This document shows positions 44,301-52,339 of a stretch of 64,000 nucleotides of DNA, in pieces; within the stretch, counting starts at the first letter, position 1; every line of letters starts with the position of its first letter. The notes beneath the pieces were generated by a model, which was given only the letters and a program-made list of their open reading frames with translations, searched no databases and was not told the DNA's origin. Made by a program: the position numbers and the translations under genes. The DNA is from SIG437 sp045576235 (GTDB lineage: Bacteria; Bacillota; Clostridia; UBA1381; UBA9506), in NCBI GenBank assembly GCA_045576235.1, contig JAZNGA010000029.1, positions 4,753 through 68,752 of the forward strand. The letters run 5' to 3'.

Positions 44301-44703
44301 CCTCCTGAGGCGATGCACATGAGCGCTTGAATTCCGAAATCATATCCTGCATAACGCTTATAAAGCCTTGTTTTTTTCGCATATTTTTAAAGATAACAAG
44401 GTCTTTTTCTAAAGCAAAGCAAGCTTTAGCAATGAGCATATTTTTTTTTGTTCTGTCAAGGACGGTTTTAGCCGTCTTTTTATTATTTAAAATCGAAAAA
44501 GAGAGTCTTTTAAATGATGTCGCTTTTTGGTTTTCTGTGATGAAGCCTGTTTTTTTAATAAGCTCTGCCTCTTTAAGATGAGAAAACTGTTCCGGAACAA
44601 TTAAAAGGGCTTTTTTGCCATTTAAAACAGCAGTCTTAACCCCCTCTAAACAGTATTCACTTTTACCTGTTCCCGAGCGACCACAAACCACTCTGAGCGG
44701 CAT
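41329..44703 (-). CDS. addB: ATP-dependent helicase/nuclease subunit B
   Basis: A 1124-residue AddB. It has an N-terminal Walker A (CGRSGTGKSEYCL), a degenerate helicase core and a C-terminal RecB-family nuclease with VIDYKTGNKDFS. Fe-S cysteines are split between FTSCPFSYF and the end (PCSYCKFHSIC), the 4Fe-4S staple of AddB. It works with AddA to process double-strand ends for recombination. addA is normally adjacent but is not in this window on either side. ATG 44703 with GGAGGG upstream is better than the longer frame. Confidence 0.93.
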   Translation of the reverse strand: MPLRVVCGRSGTGKSEYCLEGVKTAVLNGKKALLIVPEQFSHLKEAELIKKTGFITENQKATSFKRLSFSILNNKKTAKTVLDRTKKNMLIAKACFALEKDLVIFKNMRKKQGFISVMQDMISEFKRSCASPQEVLDFASKAEEQGMLKAKLKELALIYGKYQEFVDKSFVDDEDNITLLAREIIEKNDMDGTEVFIDEFFRFTKAELCCIEAFLRAGASVTVSLSMDKPGGEKNGIFEPVVATYKTLLKLADSVDAEILEPVFLEKNHRFKESKELMHLENEYPKVGNNIYMEETRDVSMFAASDIYSEVTHLACNIMKNVQSENVRFKDIAIICGEPESYRNIIKTVFDIYDIPVFIDSERDLLNHPVLIMIFAVLDMLSDGLDTKHILSYIKSGYSSLTLNETDVFENFILSGNIRKKDWLDNESFLKRARTVFDDSEDLAETNAEFAKEMLELKDRVLAPVLKLKENMKKTRCASVRADYISEFFEDISLEEKIKLQTDILLEGGDKEAADEYARVYRALLETIDGFKLCVGDESIGIDRLIDMISSGLSECSVNIIPPINDGVFFGDLTRSIARNVKRLYLIGANEGAFPPNAPSENILNDAERIYLLKSGLSLAPDTKKMLFDYGFMVYNILNISMGKLAISYSVSDFNGEGMRPSALCAKIRKIFPKLSFETDVDGKEKNPEDYVLSKKSAFNYLISKRSIEDDEKQLFELLNEDDAFREKLIAAKRVAEHKNIAETLDSDVIKSLYGGRLKGSISSFEKFTSCPFSYFISYGLSAKERKLFDVDTPDFGSLLHRVIDIFSKKISMSGKTFGEIEKETCEKLVGEILDDIISRMFIKKLYSEKKLLLLVKRLKKYAFRATWAICEHVKRGEFEPCAFEAEFSENGDMAPVVIDLPTGEKITLIGKIDRIDKLCQNGELYVKVIDYKTGNKDFSLSDIYNRLSLQLCVYIMAVTENGSRIFGKNPKTAGMFYFKLSDEPVKTAKKEDLDIDAQLKAFKMSGMVLENTDIINAMERGISGYSSIIPVRMSAKGEIVKSQSKTATAEQFEKLKCYVKKTAGEIGKEILSGKVDILPCANGKNMPCSYCKFHSICAFDVNTDAYRQVGRFKDDDIWEMIDE

Positions 44704-44740
44704 AGAAAACCCTCCTTTTTTTAACTGATTTAACATTTTA

Positions 44741-44769
44741 ATTATACACTAAAGTAAGAATAAGGTCAA
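44741..44769 (-). promoter_or_regulatory. promoter of addB
   Basis: Minus-strand TTGACC (44764-44769) and TATAAT (44741-44746) with 17-base spacing. The remaining divergent intergenic stretch (44770-45073) is AT-rich and holds the promoter of the plus-strand G5/3D gene. Confidence 0.75.
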
Positions 44770-44919
44770 TTATTTCAAGCAAAAAACGAAAAAAAGCGCA
44801 AAATTGGAATATTTTGTAAGTTTTTTGTGTATAATTGATTATAACTGATAATGCGCGCATTTTTGTAAGATTTTTTTAATAATTTTTTTAATGTTTCTTG
44901 TTTAATTCGGTATAAATGT

Positions 44920-44949
44920 TTGACTTTTGACCAAAAGTATTTTATAATA
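44920..44949 (+). promoter_or_regulatory. promoter of the G5/3D-domain gene
   Basis: TTGACT (44920-44925) and TATAAT (44944-44949), 18 bases apart. A leader of about 115 nt follows before ATG 45074; it includes a small AGATTTAAAATCT palindrome (45041-45053). I recognise no riboswitch in it. Confidence 0.6.
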
Positions 44950-45073
44950 GAAATCGTCTCTCTAAAAAGCGTAACAATTTTGTAACAACTTTTTCACATT
45001 GTGAAGACTTGAATTCAATAATTTAACAGAGACATGATGCAGATTTAAAATCTGTGTCAGAAAGGATGTTTTT

Positions 45074-46264
45074 ATGACTATGAAGAAGCTTTGGGGAAAG
45101 GGGATTGTAACTTGCATTTCAGTTATCGTGTGTCTTGTTATAACCTCCATTTTGCTTTTAGGTTTTGTTTTTCCTAAGCAGATTAAAATTGTTGACTCAG
45201 GCTCTGAAATTAATGTTTTAACGCTTGGAGCAACTGTCGAAGAAGTTCTGGCAGAGAAAAACATTTCTCTCGGCGAAGAAGATTATGTCCTTCCGCCTTT
45301 TAATGCTGCTTTAAAGGAAGGAACCGCAATCACGATTTACAGAAAGAAAAACTTCACAGTAATTGATGATGGTGCAAAAACGCAGTTGACATCTTTTGAA
45401 GCTAATGTTTCTGATGCTTTAAAAGAAGCAAACATTATCGTGAATCCTCTTGATGCAATGTCCTGTGAAAGGGACGCCCTTTTAAAAGATGGAATGACAG
45501 TTGAAGTAACACGCGCTAAACTTGTCAAAGTTCATGTTGACGGAGCAACTCACGAAAGATACACTGCAAGACGCACCGTTAAAGAATTTTTAGACAGTGT
45601 CTGCATCTATTTAGGACCATTTGATGAAGTTGTGCCGTCACTCGAAACACCGATTTCAGAAGGTCTTGAAATCAAAGTTTCAAGAATTATCGTAAGAGAA
45701 GAAACCTACGACGAAAAAATTGCAAGAACTGTTATCAAAAAACAGTCATCTGACTATAATGTGGGAAGCAGCATCATCGAACAGGAAGGTGCTGACGGCA
45801 TCTCAAGAAACACCTATAAGGTTATGAGAAGAGACTCAGAGCTTGTTTCAGCAGAGCTTATCAATTCTGAAATAATAGAAGCTCCCGTTGACCAGATTGT
45901 GACAGTGGGAACAAATGTTCCTTCTTTTGCTTCCCTTGGAGATGTGAAATATAAAAAGGTTATCCAGTGTTTAGCAACAGCATATGACCCCGGCGTTCAT
46001 TCAAACGGCAAATGGGCAGGAATAACTGCAACAGGTCGTCCTGCAGGTCCGGGCATTGTGGCAGTTGACCCAAGAGTCATTCCGCTAAACTCTAAGCTCT
46101 ACATCGAATCAACAGATGACGGCAAATCGTGGAGCTATGGATATGCTATCGCAGGCGACACGGGTGGTGCTATCAAAGGCAACAGAATCGACCTTTGCTA
46201 CAGCACCGTGGCTGAATGTTATGCGTTTGGCAAAAGACAGTGTAATGTATATATTTTAGAATAA
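45074..46264 (+). CDS. G5 and 3D domain cell-wall protein (YabE/Rpf-like)
   Basis: A 396-residue exported protein: N-terminal span (IVTCISVIVCLVITSILLLGF), DUF348-type repeats (INVLTLGATVEEVLAEKNI and two more), a G5 domain (about 225-285) and a C-terminal 3D domain (ATAYDPG, GIVAVDPRVIPLNSKLYIE, AGDTGGAIKGNRIDLCY) with the three Asp. Related proteins are lytic transglycosylases that cut peptidoglycan in growth, resuscitation or sporulation. It stands alone with its own promoter and terminator. Confidence 0.9.
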   Translation: MTMKKLWGKGIVTCISVIVCLVITSILLLGFVFPKQIKIVDSGSEINVLTLGATVEEVLAEKNISLGEEDYVLPPFNAALKEGTAITIYRKKNFTVIDDGAKTQLTSFEANVSDALKEANIIVNPLDAMSCERDALLKDGMTVEVTRAKLVKVHVDGATHERYTARRTVKEFLDSVCIYLGPFDEVVPSLETPISEGLEIKVSRIIVREETYDEKIARTVIKKQSSDYNVGSSIIEQEGADGISRNTYKVMRRDSELVSAELINSEIIEAPVDQIVTVGTNVPSFASLGDVKYKKVIQCLATAYDPGVHSNGKWAGITATGRPAGPGIVAVDPRVIPLNSKLYIESTDDGKSWSYGYAIAGDTGGAIKGNRIDLCYSTVAECYAFGKRQCNVYILE

Positions 46265-46270
46265 TTAATT

Positions 46271-46304
46271 AAAACAGGCTATGGCGCTTGCCATAGCCTG
46301 TTTT
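46271..46304. terminator. bidirectional terminator
   Basis: A 15-bp perfect stem, AAAACAGGCTATGGC / GCCATAGCCTGTTTT with a 4-base loop, lies between convergent stops at 46264 and 46317 and has A/T runs on both sides. Confidence 0.9.
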
Positions 46305-46316
46305 AATCTGCAAAAT

Positions 46317-46772
46317 CTATTTCGGAAGAATCTCTTTGCTGTCAAGAACGACCGTGAACGGACCGTCATTAACAAGCGAAACCTTCATATCAGCCCCAAA
46401 AACACCCTCCTCCGTGTTTTTGAAAAGCTCCCGGCATCTTGACAATATGTATTCATACATTTCCTCTGCAAAAGCAGGAGAGCCCGCCTCCGTAAAGCTT
46501 GGTCTGTTTCCCTTTCTGCAATCAGCATAAAGAGTGAATTGTGAGATGACAAGAATCTCACCGCCCACCTGGTCGATTGAAAGGTTGACCTTTCCGTTCT
46601 CATCTTCAAAAATTCTCAAACGAGACACCTTTTCTATCATCTTATCTGCAATTTCTTTATTGTCACTATCTGACACGCCCACTAAAAGCAAAAAACCTTT
46701 TCCGATTTTGCCCACAACTTTCCCTTCAACCTCAACACTTGCAGAGCTCACTCTCTGTAAAACAAATTTCAT
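46317..46772 (-). CDS. dtd: D-aminoacyl-tRNA deacylase
   Basis: A 151-residue DTD that removes D-amino acids and mischarged Gly or Ala from tRNA. Typical blocks are MKFVLQRVSSASVEVEGK, the active-site SQFTLYADCRKGNRPSF and the cross-subunit VNDGPFTVVLDS (Gly-cisPro-like NDGPFT). ATG 46772 with GAGGTGG ahead is preferred to the frame from 46781. Confidence 0.95.
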   Translation of the reverse strand: MKFVLQRVSSASVEVEGKVVGKIGKGFLLLVGVSDSDNKEIADKMIEKVSRLRIFEDENGKVNLSIDQVGGEILVISQFTLYADCRKGNRPSFTEAGSPAFAEEMYEYILSRCRELFKNTEEGVFGADMKVSLVNDGPFTVVLDSKEILPK

Positions 46773-46818
46773 TTCAGCCACCTCTTAAACAGAAATGAAG
46801 CACCTTTGTAAAGATGCA

Positions 46819-48252
46819 TCATTTCCTTTTATATATCTTATTATAGCATCTGAATTTGTTTTTATCAATACCTTCCAGTTGCTCTTTAGTTATTCTCATC
46901 TGCCAGTTTCCGTTTTTTTCTCCGGGAATGTTCATTCTCCATGCAGAATCAAGGCATAAAATGTCCTGAATCGGCAAAATCACAATGTCAGCGTGACTTG
47001 CAAATAATGCTCTTATTGCGCTGTCTATATTTCCTTCAAAATCATCGGAAGCAACATCACAGTAATCTGAAAACCTTTTTTTGCTATCATAATCAAGTTT
47101 TTTTAAATATCCTGACAGCGTGTCATTATCGTGAGTTCCTGAATATGCCACGCAGTTTGCTTCATAATTATGCGGCATATGCATATTGTCAGAATTATCA
47201 AAAAAACCAAACTGAAGCACTCTTGTTCTTAAGAAGCCGCTTTCTTCTGCAAGCTTTTCCGCATCAGGCGTAATTTCTCCCAAATCCTCTGCAATTATCA
47301 GTCTGTCTCCCCACACATCATTAATTCGTTTAATTAATTCCATCCCCGGACCCTTAAGCCATTTTCCGTTTTTTGCTGTCTTTTCACCATATGGCACGGC
47401 CCAGAAAGATTCTAATCCTCTGAAATGGTCAATCCTCACTCCGTCAAAGAGCTCAAAGCTATGAGATAATCTATCCATCCACCACAAAAAGTCTGTCTCC
47501 TTCATTTTCTCCCAATCATAGAGAGGATTTCCCCAGAGCTGTCCTTCAACTGAAAAATAATCAGGCGGAACGCCTGAAACGAAGGTCGGAAAATTATCTC
47601 TATCAAGCATAAAAAGCTCCCTGTTTCCCCACACATCAGAGCTCTCAAGTGAAACATAAATCGGTATGTCGCCAATGATTTTAATTCCTTTGGAGTTTGC
47701 ATAATCCTTAATTCTCTTCCATTGAGCAAAAAATTCATATTGAATGAATTTCCACATAAAAAATGTCTCTTGGCAAAGCTTTTTTTCGTCCCAGTCTCTC
47801 CACGCCTTTCCTCTATTTGCCTCTTTCATTGCCATAAACCTGCAAAACTTTTCAATATGTGGGTTTTCGTTTATGAATTTTTCGATTTTTTCCTGATAGG
47901 TGACGCGTCTTGAGATTTTGCGTAAAAATGAAATCCTTTCCTCCTTCAGCCTTTCATATTCGGCGTGATAAGGCTGGTGTTGCCTTTGAGAGAAAAGCTC
48001 TGTCTCTGTCATCAGACCTTTATTTTTCAACTGCTCCAAATCCACAAAATATGGGTTACCTGCAAAGGAAGAATATGACTGATAAGGCGAGTTGAAGTTG
48101 TCGAGCACGCCAAATGGCAGAACCTGCCATAAGGAAAAACCGCAGTCGCTTAAAAAGTCAACAAATTCCTTTGCATTTTTCCCAAAGCTCCCGATTGAAA
48201 ACTCTCCGAATAGCGAAGATATGTGCATAAGCACACCGCTTTTTCTTTTCAT
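46819..48252 (-). CDS. malQ: 4-alpha-glucanotransferase (amylomaltase)
   Basis: A 477-residue GH77 enzyme. It has RKSGVLMHISSLFG, FSPYQSYSSFAGNPYFVDL-like text, DIPIYVSLESSDVW, GVRIDHFRGLESFW with the nucleophile Asp, IIAEDLG with the acid Glu, and SGTHDNDTLSGY. It transfers maltodextrin segments, reshaping chains for the phosphorylase encoded just upstream. The gap is 15 bases. It is third in the glgA-glgP-malQ order of transcription. Confidence 0.95.
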   Translation of the reverse strand: MKRKSGVLMHISSLFGEFSIGSFGKNAKEFVDFLSDCGFSLWQVLPFGVLDNFNSPYQSYSSFAGNPYFVDLEQLKNKGLMTETELFSQRQHQPYHAEYERLKEERISFLRKISRRVTYQEKIEKFINENPHIEKFCRFMAMKEANRGKAWRDWDEKKLCQETFFMWKFIQYEFFAQWKRIKDYANSKGIKIIGDIPIYVSLESSDVWGNRELFMLDRDNFPTFVSGVPPDYFSVEGQLWGNPLYDWEKMKETDFLWWMDRLSHSFELFDGVRIDHFRGLESFWAVPYGEKTAKNGKWLKGPGMELIKRINDVWGDRLIIAEDLGEITPDAEKLAEESGFLRTRVLQFGFFDNSDNMHMPHNYEANCVAYSGTHDNDTLSGYLKKLDYDSKKRFSDYCDVASDDFEGNIDSAIRALFASHADIVILPIQDILCLDSAWRMNIPGEKNGNWQMRITKEQLEGIDKNKFRCYNKIYKRK

Positions 48253-48267
48253 AAAAAACCTTTTCTC

Positions 48268-50676
48268 CTATTTCACGGGCGTTATATGCCAGATTTTTTC
48301 CGCATATTCTTTGACGCTTCTGTCAGATGCAAACATTCCTGCGCCTGCAATGTTTTTAAGCGACATTTTTGTAAACGCTTCCTCATCCTGATAAACAGCA
48401 TCAATCTTATCGTGAATTTCACAATATGCCCTAAAATCTGCAAGGCACATAAATTGGTCCTGATTTAATAAATTATCATAAATCTTATCAAAGCTGACGC
48501 CGCCTATCGCTCCGCTTTTAATAAATTCAAGCACCTCTTTGAGCTCTCTGTCATTATCATAATATGAGCGCGGATTATAGCCTTTTCCATAAAGCTCACT
48601 TACCTCATGCGCTTTGAGTCCGAAAAGGAAAATGTTCTTTTCGCCGACCGACTCAAAAATCTCAACATTAGCTCCATCTAAAGTTCCGCAAGTGACAGCT
48701 CCGTTTATCATAAATTTCATATTTCCCGTTCCTGAAGCCTCTTTTCCCGCCTGAGAAATCTGCTCACTGATGTCTGCTGCAGGAATGATAATTTCAGCAA
48801 GCGAAACTCTGTAGTCTGCAAGAAAAACGACTTTAATATAGTCTCTTGTCTCGGCGTCTTTTTCAATCATATCGGAAACGGCGCAAATCAGTCTTATGAT
48901 TTCTTTTGCCATATAGTAGCCTTTGGATGCTTTAGCTGCAAAAATAAATGTTTTCGGCTGTGGTCTTAAGCCTTCAAACTTAATTTTTCTATACATATAG
49001 ATAATGTGAAGCACATTTAAAAGCTGACGCTTATATTCATGAAGCCTTTTGACCTGAATGTCAAAAATTGAGTCGCAGCTGACTGTAATTCCATTCGTTT
49101 TTGCAATATAATCAGCCAGACGCTTTTTGTTTTTAAATTTGATTTCCCTTAAAGCATTAAGAACTTCTTTGTCATCATAAAAATCGTTAAATTTTGAAAT
49201 TTCATTTAAGTCTTTAACAAATCCGTCACCAATTCTATCTTTAAGCAAATCTGAAAGAAGCGGATTTGCCTGACACAGCCATCTCCTGTGAGCAATTCCG
49301 TTTGTCACATTCGTGAGTTTTTCAGGGAAAGCCTTGTGAAATTCTTTAAATGTGTCGATTTTCAAAATTTCCGAGTGAAGTTTAGAAACACCATTAACGC
49401 TGTAGCAACAAGCCATGCAGAGATTTGCCATTTTCACCACCGAACCCGATATGATTGACATTTCATTAAGACTTTCTGCAGACTCATTTAAGTTTTTGAA
49501 AGTTGAGCTGCAAAAACGCCTGTTAATTTCCTCAATGATTGTGAATATTCTCGGCAGATGAGATTTAATCAGATGGACAGGCCATTTTTCAAGAGCCTCG
49601 CTCATAACGGTGTGATTTGTGTAGGCTAAAGTTTTCGTGCAGATTTCCCACGCTTTATCCCACGAATAGCCATAGTCATCAAGGAAAATTCGCATAAGCT
49701 CAGGAACGCAAAGAGACGGATGAGTGTCATTTATGTGAATCACGACCTTGTCTTTAAGGTTATCAAATGTCTTATATTTATCATAATGCTTTTTTGCAAT
49801 CTGCTGAAGCGACGCACTGACAAAGAAATATTGTTGCTTAATTCGCAGAGATTTTCCGCTTTCATTATCGTCTGCAGGATATAGAACCCTTGAAATTGAG
49901 CTTGCTATCGCCTCTTTTTCAGAAGCTTTCCCATGCTCACCACGAGCAAACAGGTCCATATCAAACCCTTCCTTGCTTTTTGCTCCCCAGAGTCTTAATG
50001 TGTTCACGGCATCGGTGTCATAACCTGAAATCAGCAAATCATAAGGAATTGCCGTGACACTTGTATAGTTTTTATGCTCTGTTTTAAGTCCGCTTTCTGT
50101 CCAGTTTTCAAAAATTTCTCCAAAAAATTTCACCTCTAAAGCTTCATCAGGTCGCGGGATGAGCCAATGACCGCCAAGCTCTAACCAATCGTCAGGGAAT
50201 TCCATCTGCCAACCGTTTGAAATCACCTGCTTGAAAATTCCAAAATCATATTTAATCGAAAATCCCGTTGCGGGATATGAAAGACTTGTGAGTGAATCCA
50301 TATAGCACGAAGCAAGCCTCCCAAGCCCTCCGTTTCCGAGCCCTGCATCAGGCTCCATTTCATAGAGTCTTTCTATGTCAAAGCCCGATTCTTTTAGCAT
50401 ATTGCGAACTTCATTCTCTATTCCAAGATTCCATAGATTGTTTTTAAGCGATGTGCCGACCAAAAACTCCATCGACATATAGTAAACCTGCTTTGCGCCT
50501 TCTTCCTTCACCTTTTTGCTGAATTTATACCTTTTTTCTGCCAGAACCTGATTAATAGTGCAAACAACAGCCTGAAAAACCTGTCTCTCACTTGCTGATT
50601 CTAAGTCGCTCCCAAAATTTATCTCCACATATTTTTCAACCTTTTCTTTCAGTTCCTGTGCTGAAATTTTTGACAT
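48268..50676 (-). CDS. glgP: glycogen/maltodextrin phosphorylase
   Basis: A full-length 802-residue GT35 phosphorylase releasing glucose-1-phosphate from alpha-1,4-glucan. Seen are VYYMSMEFLVGTSLKNNL, DAGLGNGGLGRLASCYMDS and the PLP-lysine motif EASGTGNMKFMINGA. It lies 15 bases after glgA, so synthesis and breakdown genes share a transcript, a known arrangement in Clostridia. Confidence 0.97.
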   Translation of the reverse strand: MSKISAQELKEKVEKYVEINFGSDLESASERQVFQAVVCTINQVLAEKRYKFSKKVKEEGAKQVYYMSMEFLVGTSLKNNLWNLGIENEVRNMLKESGFDIERLYEMEPDAGLGNGGLGRLASCYMDSLTSLSYPATGFSIKYDFGIFKQVISNGWQMEFPDDWLELGGHWLIPRPDEALEVKFFGEIFENWTESGLKTEHKNYTSVTAIPYDLLISGYDTDAVNTLRLWGAKSKEGFDMDLFARGEHGKASEKEAIASSISRVLYPADDNESGKSLRIKQQYFFVSASLQQIAKKHYDKYKTFDNLKDKVVIHINDTHPSLCVPELMRIFLDDYGYSWDKAWEICTKTLAYTNHTVMSEALEKWPVHLIKSHLPRIFTIIEEINRRFCSSTFKNLNESAESLNEMSIISGSVVKMANLCMACCYSVNGVSKLHSEILKIDTFKEFHKAFPEKLTNVTNGIAHRRWLCQANPLLSDLLKDRIGDGFVKDLNEISKFNDFYDDKEVLNALREIKFKNKKRLADYIAKTNGITVSCDSIFDIQVKRLHEYKRQLLNVLHIIYMYRKIKFEGLRPQPKTFIFAAKASKGYYMAKEIIRLICAVSDMIEKDAETRDYIKVVFLADYRVSLAEIIIPAADISEQISQAGKEASGTGNMKFMINGAVTCGTLDGANVEIFESVGEKNIFLFGLKAHEVSELYGKGYNPRSYYDNDRELKEVLEFIKSGAIGGVSFDKIYDNLLNQDQFMCLADFRAYCEIHDKIDAVYQDEEAFTKMSLKNIAGAGMFASDRSVKEYAEKIWHITPVK

Positions 50677-50691
50677 CTATAATCACCTTTC

Positions 50692-52113
50692 TTAAATTAA
50701 TTCATTATACATCTTAATATATTCCCTCGCGGAAAGCTCCCAGCTCAAATCCTGCGATAGCGCATTTTTTCTGATTTTGAGCCAGTCTTTCTTGTTTTTA
50801 TAGATTTCTATGGCTCTCTTTATTGCGTCTAACATATCATAGGCATTGAAACTTTTAAAGGTCACTCCGTTCCCCTCTCCCGTTTCGTGATTATATGCCG
50901 TGACGGTGTCATAAAGTCCGCCAACCTCGTGCACAATCGGAATTGTTCCGTAGCGCATTGCAATCATTTGTGCAAGACCGCATGGCTCCGATTTGGAAGG
51001 CATTAAAAACAGGTCGGCGCCTGCATAAATCATTGATGCAACTTTAGGGTCAAAACAAACGGCGCCCCTGACCTTGTCATAGTTTCTGCTCTCCCACTCA
51101 TGCATCATATTTTCAAATTCCGCCTCCCCCGTTCCCAAAACAACGAGCTGAATTTCAAGCTTTGAAATTTCGTCTGAAACATCATAAAAAAGCTCAAGCC
51201 CTTTTTGTTTGGTGAGCCTTGTCACCATGCCGATCAGCGGAACATCTGCTTTTTCTTCAAGTGCCATATGCTTTTGGAGCGCAGTTTTGTTAAAGCGTTT
51301 GTTTTGAAGTGTTTTCGCAGAATAATTTGTTTTAATGTACTTATCTGTTTCAGGGTTAAAAACTTCTGTGTCAATCCCATTTATAATCCCTCTGATTTTG
51401 TCCCGTCTTGCATTTAATATGTTATGAAGACCGAATGAATGTTCCCCTGTCGAAATTTCCTCGGCATATTTTCTGCTCACGGTAGAAACGATATCAGATG
51501 CCTCAATTCCGCCCTTTAAAACATTTATGTCCCCATCATACATTAAAATCTCTTTTTGCTCTTCACTGAGTCCGAAAAGCTCTCCTAAAACATATGGATT
51601 GAATTTGCCCTGAAATTCAATATTATGAATTGAAAGGACTGTCTTAATTGACTTAAACTCTTCTCTGTGGCGAAACAATGCATTAAGATAAACGCTTATC
51701 AGCGCCGTATGCCAGTCGTTTGCGTGTATGATGTCGGGAATGAAATCTATGACAGGAATAATTTCTAAAACTGCCCTTGAGAAAAAAGCAAATCTTTCCC
51801 CGTCATCAATCTCACCGTAAACCTTGTCTCGATTGAAATATTGTTCATTGTCAATAAAGTAATATTTAACACCATCGCATATAGCGCAGAAGACTCCGCA
51901 ATAGCTTTTCCTCCAGCTGTTTTCGACTGTTATGTTTGTAATGTATTCCATCTTTTGTCTTAAATCATAATTAATCGCAGAATATAGCGGCAAAACAACC
52001 CTTGCATCAATTCCCTTTTTAAAAAGCTCTTTAGGAAGTCCTCCCAAAACATCACCGAGACCGCCAACCTTAACGAAAGGAGAAGCCTCTGCCGCTGCAA
52101 ACAAAATCTTCAT
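50692..52113 (-). CDS. glgA: glycogen synthase
   Basis: A 473-residue GT5 synthase. It opens with AAAEASPFVKVGGLGDVLGG (ADP-glucose site) and has HANDWHTALI and the C-terminal PSKSEPCGLAQMIAMRYG donor-binding block. It extends alpha-1,4-glucan from ADP-glucose. The usual partners glgC, glgD and glgB are not in this window. Confidence 0.96.
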   Translation of the reverse strand: MKILFAAAEASPFVKVGGLGDVLGGLPKELFKKGIDARVVLPLYSAINYDLRQKMEYITNITVENSWRKSYCGVFCAICDGVKYYFIDNEQYFNRDKVYGEIDDGERFAFFSRAVLEIIPVIDFIPDIIHANDWHTALISVYLNALFRHREEFKSIKTVLSIHNIEFQGKFNPYVLGELFGLSEEQKEILMYDGDINVLKGGIEASDIVSTVSRKYAEEISTGEHSFGLHNILNARRDKIRGIINGIDTEVFNPETDKYIKTNYSAKTLQNKRFNKTALQKHMALEEKADVPLIGMVTRLTKQKGLELFYDVSDEISKLEIQLVVLGTGEAEFENMMHEWESRNYDKVRGAVCFDPKVASMIYAGADLFLMPSKSEPCGLAQMIAMRYGTIPIVHEVGGLYDTVTAYNHETGEGNGVTFKSFNAYDMLDAIKRAIEIYKNKKDWLKIRKNALSQDLSWELSAREYIKMYNELI

Positions 52114-52199
52114 AAATTCTTCATCCTTAATCTCTGCTTAGTCATCGGAGAGTCGACCCGATTACAACGCAAACTATCCATTGCAAAGCAGTTATGTTT

Positions 52200-52228
52200 T
52201 ATTAAAATTCTTAAATATTTTATGTCAA
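52200..52228 (-). promoter_or_regulatory. possible promoter of the glgA-glgP-malQ operon
   Basis: Minus-strand TTGACA (52223-52228) with TTAATA (52200-52205) at 17-base spacing. The -10 is weak, and an 87-nt leader follows to glgA. Confidence 0.45.
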
Positions 52229-52291
52229 TTTAAACCGATTTATTATTATCATATGAAAAATTATTTATAAATCCCCGTATTTTTTTACACA

Positions 52292-52317
52292 TTATCGACA
52301 TAAGCTATTGTCAATAA
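52292..52317. promoter_or_regulatory. palindrome upstream of the GH13 gene, possible operator
   Basis: TTATCGACA (52292-52300) and TGTCAATAA (52309-52317) form an inverted repeat with one mismatch and an 8-base spacer, ending 22 bases before the GH13 start. It could bind a sugar-responsive regulator; no promoter boxes around it are convincing. Confidence 0.4.
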
Positions 52318-52339
52318 CTTTTTTATCGGAGATGACAGA

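Noticed and set aside
44737..45073. Riboswitch in the leader of the G5/3D-domain gene, such as a c-di-AMP (ydaO) element
   Set aside because: The leader is AT-rich and about 115 nt long; I could not find conserved aptamer blocks.
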